NCBI RefSeq assembly: GCF_000378945.1
Contig: NZ_KB900539.1
Span: 613,241-677,240, forward strand
Direction: 5' to 3'
Source: Methyloversatilis universalis EHg5
GTDB lineage: Bacteria; Pseudomonadota; Gammaproteobacteria; Burkholderiales; Rhodocyclaceae
Length of the DNA stretch: 64,000 nt
A program made the position numbers and the translations under genes. Shown piece after piece: positions 59,183 through 64,000 of the stretch (the stretch's first letter is position 1; each line of letters opens with the position of its first letter). The notes under the pieces are model-generated. The model was not told the DNA's origin and did not search any database. It saw only the letters and a list, made by a program, of their open reading frames with translations.

Positions 59183-62035
59183 ATGAGTCCGGCGCCTGAA
59201 CACGCCCGTTTCGAAGCGCGGATACGCCTTGTATTCCTGCTGGCCGTGCTCATCGTGGCCGGCATCGCATTGACTGCCTGGAATGTGGTGAACGAGGCCA
59301 ACGTCGCAGCACTGCGACTGGCGTCCGCGCACGAAGTGCTGCACGGACTTGCCCGGACCCGGGCTGAAACGCTGCAGGTGGAACTGAGTACCCAGGGCTT
59401 CCGGCTCACCGGCGATCCGGCGCGTCTGGTGGAGCGTGACCGGGCGCTTGCGCGACGTGACGAATCGATGAAGCGGGTGCATGAGCTGCTGGCTGACGAC
59501 GAAACCCAGATCGCCCGCTGGGCCCGGCTGAAGGAAGTGATCGATCAGCGCATCGCGCTGTCGCGGAAAATCGAGATGCTGCGCAAGACCGAAGGTGAAG
59601 CCGCGGCCACGGCCTTCGTCGCCACCGCGCCGCTGAAGCAGACGCGTGAGCGCATCGATGCCCTGCTGGGCGAGATGGACGACGAGCAGCGTCGGCAGCT
59701 CCAGCAGCGCACCGCTGCCCAGTTGCGTACGCGTGAGGCGGTGGTGGCTGCCGGCGTCGCGATGTTCATCCTGCTCTGCGCACTGCTCGGCGCCACCTAT
59801 GCGCTGATCCGGCAGCGGCTGCGCAACAGCGAAGATCACCTGCGCAGCCTGATCAGCCGGGCACCCGCCATCATCGCCCACGTCGATGCGCGTCAGCGCT
59901 ATGTCTATGCAAATTCCCAGTATGTGGAGCGTTTCGCCCCTGGTCGCAGTGATCTGGCCGGTCTTACCGTGCGAGAGGTGCTGGGCGAAGCACGCTACGC
60001 CGTCGTGGCGCCGCTGATCGAGCGCGTACTGCAGGGCGCGCCGCAGGACTATGACTGGGAGCCATTTCCAGGCGAGTGGCAGTTCATCAGTTATCTGCCG
60101 CGCTTCGATGAACGGGGCCAGGTGACCGGTTACTACGTGCTGGGCGCCGACATTACCGGCCGTAAGCGGGCGGAGGCGCGGATACGCCAGCTCAATGGCG
60201 AACTCGAACAGCGCGTCGCCGAGCTGGAGCGCGTCAGCCGTGCGCTGCGCACGCTGAGCGCAGGCAACCGCGCCATGCTGCGCGCGACCGGCGAGCACGA
60301 TCTGCTGGACAGCATGTGTCGCGAACTGGTCGATAAGGGCGGCTATCCGATGGCCGCGGTGTGGCTCAGCGATGCCGGCGGGGCGCTGGTGCCGACCGCG
60401 CAGTGCGGGCATCCGGGCGGCATGGAGGCGCTGATCCCTGCCTCCGCCGTCGAGGCGGGGCCGGTCCTCGATGCGCTGCATGCAGGAGACCGCATCGCCT
60501 GCTTCGATCGGGAAGGCCCGCCGCCGCTCGACGTGCTGGGCGGCGGTCCGGTGATGGCCTGCGCGCTGCAGGCGGGCGGCCTGCTGATCGGCGTGCTGGC
60601 GGTGCGCGTGCCGGCGGACGCGGACGACCGTGATGACCGGTCACTGATACGCGAGTCGGCGGACGATCTGGGCTATGGCGTGACCAGCCTGCGCACCCGT
60701 GAGCAGATGTACCGGCTCACCCAGTACGACACGCTGACCGGGCTGCCGAACCAGATGCTGTTCGGCGAACTGCTGACCGCGGAACTGGACGACAGCCAGC
60801 GGCTGGCGCGGCCGTTCGCGCTGCTGCAGATGAACATCGAGCGGCTGAGCGAAATCAATGACGCGCTCGGCTTCGGCCAGGGCGACGAAATGCTGAAGGA
60901 GTTCGGACGGCGGCTGGGCGAGGTGGCGCCGCCGGGCGCCAGCATCGCCCGTCTGCGCGGGGACGAATTCGCGCTGCTGCTGCCGGCCAGCGGGCGCGCG
61001 GCCGCGCTGGCGATGGCACAGCGGCTGCGCGCCGTCCTGTCACAGCCCTTCGCACTGGCCGAACTGCCGATCGAGGTGTCCACCCGCATCGGCGTCGCAC
61101 TGTATCCGGACCACGGCTCGACACCGCACGATCTGTTCAGGCACATGGACATCGCGGTGCGGCACGCGAAGAAGCGCGGCGTAGACTGCATGGTGTTCGA
61201 CCCGGATCGCTATCAGGTGCCGTCGCACCGGCTGAACATGGCCGGCGAACTGCGGCGCGCGATCGAGGCGGGTGACCTGAGACTGCATCTGCAGCCCAAG
61301 GTCGACATGCGCAGCGGTCGCGTCTGCGGCGCCGAGGCGCTGGTGCGCTGGCAGCACCCGCTGCGTGGCCTGATACCGCCGGCCGAATTCATCCCGCTGG
61401 CCGAACAGACCGGACTGATACGGCCGCTCACCGAATGGGTGATCGAGCGTGCGCTGCAGCTGAACGCCGGCTGGGAGGCGGCAGGGCGCGCGCTGCCGAT
61501 CGCGGTGAACCTGTCGGCCCGTTCGCTGCGCGACGAGGATCTGGTGGACCGGATGCGGCAGATGCTGGGCCACTGGTCCACGCGCAGCGGGCTGCTGGAG
61601 ATCGAAATCACCGAAAGTGCGCTGATGGACGATGCCGAGTTCGCGCTGGGCGTGCTGAACGGCCTGCGTGCGGAAGGCCTGCGCCTCTACATCGACGATT
61701 TCGGCACAGGCTATTCGTCGCTGAGCTATCTGCTCAAGCTGCCTGTGAACTGCATCAAGATCGACCAATCCTTCGTGCGCGCGATGACCGGCAGCAGCGA
61801 GTCTGCGGTCATCGTGCGGTCCACCGTCGATCTGGCGCACGATCTGGGCCGCAAGGTGGTGGCGGAGGGCGTCGAAACGCGACAGCACTGGGATGCGCTG
61901 GCCGCGCTCGGCTGCGACGTGGCCCAGGGCTACCTGATCGCCCGTCCGATGCCGGCCGATCAGTTCCAGGACTGGTTGGAGGGCTTCCGCTGCCCCGAAC
62001 CACCGGAGGACGATCAGGGCTTCGCCGGCGTCTAG
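59183..62035 (+). CDS. CHASE3-PAS-GAF-degenerate GGDEF-EAL protein (likely phosphodiesterase)
   Basis: A 950-residue membrane protein with two helices (about 13-33 and 190-215) flanking a CHASE3-like periplasmic sensor (HGLARTRAETLQVELSTQGFRLTGDP). Then come PAS (about 225-335) and GAF (about 360-490). The GGDEF domain is degenerate: LRGDEF replaces GGDEF near residue 592, and the metal-binding DLD reads MNIER in QMNIERLSEINDALG. The EAL domain is complete (AEALVRWQHPLRG near 718, DDFGTGYSSLSYL). It starts eight bases after the TPR-oxygenase stop, so they are probably co-transcribed. Confidence 0.92.
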   Translation: MSPAPEHARFEARIRLVFLLAVLIVAGIALTAWNVVNEANVAALRLASAHEVLHGLARTRAETLQVELSTQGFRLTGDPARLVERDRALARRDESMKRVHELLADDETQIARWARLKEVIDQRIALSRKIEMLRKTEGEAAATAFVATAPLKQTRERIDALLGEMDDEQRRQLQQRTAAQLRTREAVVAAGVAMFILLCALLGATYALIRQRLRNSEDHLRSLISRAPAIIAHVDARQRYVYANSQYVERFAPGRSDLAGLTVREVLGEARYAVVAPLIERVLQGAPQDYDWEPFPGEWQFISYLPRFDERGQVTGYYVLGADITGRKRAEARIRQLNGELEQRVAELERVSRALRTLSAGNRAMLRATGEHDLLDSMCRELVDKGGYPMAAVWLSDAGGALVPTAQCGHPGGMEALIPASAVEAGPVLDALHAGDRIACFDREGPPPLDVLGGGPVMACALQAGGLLIGVLAVRVPADADDRDDRSLIRESADDLGYGVTSLRTREQMYRLTQYDTLTGLPNQMLFGELLTAELDDSQRLARPFALLQMNIERLSEINDALGFGQGDEMLKEFGRRLGEVAPPGASIARLRGDEFALLLPASGRAAALAMAQRLRAVLSQPFALAELPIEVSTRIGVALYPDHGSTPHDLFRHMDIAVRHAKKRGVDCMVFDPDRYQVPSHRLNMAGELRRAIEAGDLRLHLQPKVDMRSGRVCGAEALVRWQHPLRGLIPPAEFIPLAEQTGLIRPLTEWVIERALQLNAGWEAAGRALPIAVNLSARSLRDEDLVDRMRQMLGHWSTRSGLLEIEITESALMDDAEFALGVLNGLRAEGLRLYIDDFGTGYSSLSYLLKLPVNCIKIDQSFVRAMTGSSESAVIVRSTVDLAHDLGRKVVAEGVETRQHWDALAALGCDVAQGYLIARPMPADQFQDWLEGFRCPEPPEDDQGFAGV

Positions 62036-62058
62036 AGACGTCGGCCAGCCGCCCCGCC

Positions 62059-63459
62059 TCAGCTGCCGCTGATGCGCTCGCTGGCCGCCATCCGGCCGGG
62101 CAGGAGCAGGGTGACCGACAGACCGGGCCGCGCATCCGACAGCAGGATGCGGCCACGGTGCAGCATCATCACCGACTGAACCAGGCTCAGGCCCAGCCCC
62201 AGGCCGGGCGTGTTGCGCGCGCTGTCCAGCCGGTACAGACGCTCGAACACGCGTTCGCGTTCGGCCGCCGGAATGCCCGGCCCCTGATCGCTCACCTCGA
62301 TGCGCCAGCCCTCGTCCGCCGGCGTCAGCGCCAGTCGCACATGGCCGCCAGCAGGGCTGTACTTGATCGCGTTGTCGATCAGGTTGAGCAGGGTCTGGAA
62401 CAGCAGGTCGCGGTGGCCGGTGCAGGGCGCCTGCGGCGGCACCGACAGTTCCAGCGTCAGCCCGCGTTCTTCGGCCAGCGCTTCCATCAGTTCGGCGGCA
62501 TCGCGCACCAGCCGGACCAGGTCGATATCGGTGAATTCGCTGCGCAGCAGACCGGAATCGACCCGGGCGATGCGCAGCAGCGACTGGAAGGTGGACAGCA
62601 CCTGATCGATGTCGGCCAGATTGCGCTCCAGCCAGTCCGGCAGTTCGTCGGCGGCCGGCGGGTGGCGCAGCGCCGCCTCCAGCCGCGCGCGGTGGCGGGT
62701 GAGCGGCGAACGCAGGTCGTGCGCGATGTTGTCGGTGGCGCCGCGCACGCTGGCGATCAGGCCTTCGATGCGGTCCAGCATGGCGTTCAGGGTCTGCGCG
62801 AGGCGGTCGAACTCGTCCTTCAACTCGTTCTTTTCGCGGCCTTCGGCGCCGAGCGGAATGCGGTGCTGCAGGTCGCCATCCATGATCTGCTGCGCCGCCC
62901 GCCGTATGGTTTCGACCGGCCGCAGCGCAGCGCGGGTGAGCAGCCAGCCGCCGGCCAGCGACAGCAGCAGCATGATGCCGAAACTGGCGAGTGCGGCATG
63001 GCGGATGTCGCTGCGCACCTTTTCCACCTCGTATTCGTCGAAGCCCACCAGCAGCCGGCTGCCGTCCGGCAGGCGCTGCCAGCGCGCGACGATGTCGGTG
63101 TGGCCGGCATGGCGCAGGCTGGGCAGGCGCAGCGGTTCGCCCTCGCGCCCGGCTTCGGCCGGCCAGTGATCCAGATTGCCGACCAGCGCGCGGCCCTGCG
63201 CGTCTTCCAGCCGGTACAGCCGGTCGTGGTCGGGCGAGCGCATGTCCAGCCGCTGGCCGATCAGGCCGGTGATGCCGCGCACGCCATCGACCCGGTATTC
63301 GGCGGCCAGGATGTCCAGTTCCGCCTCCACGCTTTCTTCGACGTGGCCCAGCATGTACTGGCCGGCCAGCCAGCTCACCAGCACCAGCAGCAGCGCGAAG
63401 CCGCTGGCCAGCAGCGCGGCGTTGGCCAGCGTGAGCCGGGCGGCGGTGCCGAGTTTCAT
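62059..63459 (-). CDS. Sensor histidine kinase
   Basis: A 466-residue kinase with two helices (about 10-35 and 160-182) around a periplasmic sensor. HAMP follows (RPVETIRRAAQQIMDGDLQHRIP). The dimerisation/phospho-acceptor region is NIAHDLRSPLTRHRARLE (His near residue 249). The ATPase domain has the N box (NLIDNAIKYSPAGG), G1 (DQGPGIP) and G2 (GLGLGLSLVQ). No response regulator is adjacent. Its start overlaps the stop of the spermidine-synthase-like gene (ATGA). Confidence 0.92.
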   Translation of the reverse strand: MKLGTAARLTLANAALLASGFALLLVLVSWLAGQYMLGHVEESVEAELDILAAEYRVDGVRGITGLIGQRLDMRSPDHDRLYRLEDAQGRALVGNLDHWPAEAGREGEPLRLPSLRHAGHTDIVARWQRLPDGSRLLVGFDEYEVEKVRSDIRHAALASFGIMLLLSLAGGWLLTRAALRPVETIRRAAQQIMDGDLQHRIPLGAEGREKNELKDEFDRLAQTLNAMLDRIEGLIASVRGATDNIAHDLRSPLTRHRARLEAALRHPPAADELPDWLERNLADIDQVLSTFQSLLRIARVDSGLLRSEFTDIDLVRLVRDAAELMEALAEERGLTLELSVPPQAPCTGHRDLLFQTLLNLIDNAIKYSPAGGHVRLALTPADEGWRIEVSDQGPGIPAAERERVFERLYRLDSARNTPGLGLGLSLVQSVMMLHRGRILLSDARPGLSVTLLLPGRMAASERISGS

Positions 63460-64000
63460 GCGTCTGCCTCGGCCAGTGCGCGGCGCCGGCCGTCGATCAG
63501 TGCGCGGGCGATGCCGGGCAGTGTGATGCCCAGTTGCGCCTCGAGCGCGCGGGCGCGCTGCGCCAGTTTCATTTCCGACAGTCTGAAGGCGTTGCCGCGG
63601 GCGGCGAACACGATGCGGTTGTCGCCGTCGCCGGTATCGACCACGCTGACCGAACGGGCGAAGCTGGCGGCTACGCGTTCGACCCAGGCACTGTTCAGCG
63701 CGTCGTCGGCATACATGTTGATGGCCAGCACGCCGCCGTCGCGCAGCGCGGCGTGGCAGTCGTCGTAGAAGCGCTGCGTGGTAAGCGCCGCCGGCATGCC
63801 GCCGATGTCAAAGCCATCCACCCACAGCAGGTCGAAGGCGCGGTCGTGCGTGGCCACCCACCCGGCACCGTCGGCGCAGAGAACGGTGAGCCGTTCGTCG
63901 TCCGGCGGAATGTGGAAGCGATCGCGCAGCGCGATCACCGCCGGCGATATTTCGGCCACCGCCATGTGCGCTCCGGGCAGGTGGCGGTGACAGGCCTTGA
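63456..64000 (-). CDS. Spermidine-synthase-like protein (N-terminal part outside window)
   Basis: The visible C-terminal part (about 180 codons) continues past the right edge of the window, which holds ...KACHRHLPGA. It has the SpeE-fold sequence AEISPAVIALRDRFHIP, the aminopropyltransferase DGAGWV and FDLLWVDGFD, and TTQRFYDDCHAALRDGGVLAIN. It may make polyamines or use the fold for another methyl- or aminopropyl-transfer; the active-site half is outside the window. It is co-transcribed with the histidine kinase downstream (overlap ATGA). Confidence 0.85.
   Translation of the reverse strand, partial: KACHRHLPGAHMAVAEISPAVIALRDRFHIPPDDERLTVLCADGAGWVATHDRAFDLLWVDGFDIGGMPAALTTQRFYDDCHAALRDGGVLAINMYADDALNSAWVERVAASFARSVSVVDTGDGDNRIVFAARGNAFRLSEMKLAQRARALEAQLGITLPGIARALIDGRRRALAEADA

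Overview
The window is high-GC (roughly two-thirds G+C), densely coded proteobacterial chromosome. PEP-CTERM sorting, a PQQ dehydrogenase with a lanthanide-type active site, a TRAP transporter, many c-di-GMP proteins, a DksA-like protein and YggL together suggest a betaproteobacterium of the Rhodocyclales type, perhaps a facultative methylotroph such as Methyloversatilis. The genus is inference. No rRNA, tRNA or CRISPR array was seen.

Layout. 1-8.5 kb: metabolic and transport genes (two-residue-variant SDR, ParA-like ATPase coupled to an FMN reductase, FAH-family hydrolase, KefB/C-like antiporter, His-rich repeat protein, alpha/beta hydrolase, TRAP permeases). 8.5-10.6 kb: repeat-rich DNA, with a REPIN-like inverted pair and then a tandem array of about 190-bp elements alternating with decayed copies of the 3' end of the next gene. 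10.6-14.3 kb: ABM-membrane protein, YceI, cytochrome b561, LigB-type dioxygenase and its divergent LysR regulator.

14.48-16.83 kb is a lower-GC island that I read as an integron cassette array: an attI1-like core, then four same-strand cassettes each ending in an attC-like site, with no integrase gene visible. A transposase remnant lies against its right edge. 17.2-19.4 kb holds small unrecognised exported or membrane proteins, including a 55-residue one.

19.5-29 kb: DUF1877, YggL, HAD phosphatase, a chemoreceptor, a three-gene phospholipid operon (CDP-alcohol transferase variant, PlsC, CdsA), and a VOC-DGPF-DGPF-ECF sigma operon. 29-38.3 kb: three large membrane or cytosolic GGDEF/EAL proteins around a DksA-type zinc-finger protein. 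A fourth, with a degenerate GGDEF domain, is at 59-62 kb.

38.4-50.4 kb: ATP-grasp and YegD-like proteins; a molybdopterin oxidoreductase-ferredoxin-FprA operon beside a MocR regulator whose PLP lysine is arginine; an SDR; the alkylation-repair group ada-alkB with a divergent, apparently frameshifted alkA; and an Fpr-like reductase. 50.5-64 kb: DGC zinc protein, PEP-CTERM protein, DUF945 protein, PQQ dehydrogenase, a four-gene overlapping operon of unknown function, a TPR-2OG oxygenase, the fourth EAL protein, a histidine kinase and the 3' part of a spermidine-synthase-like gene.
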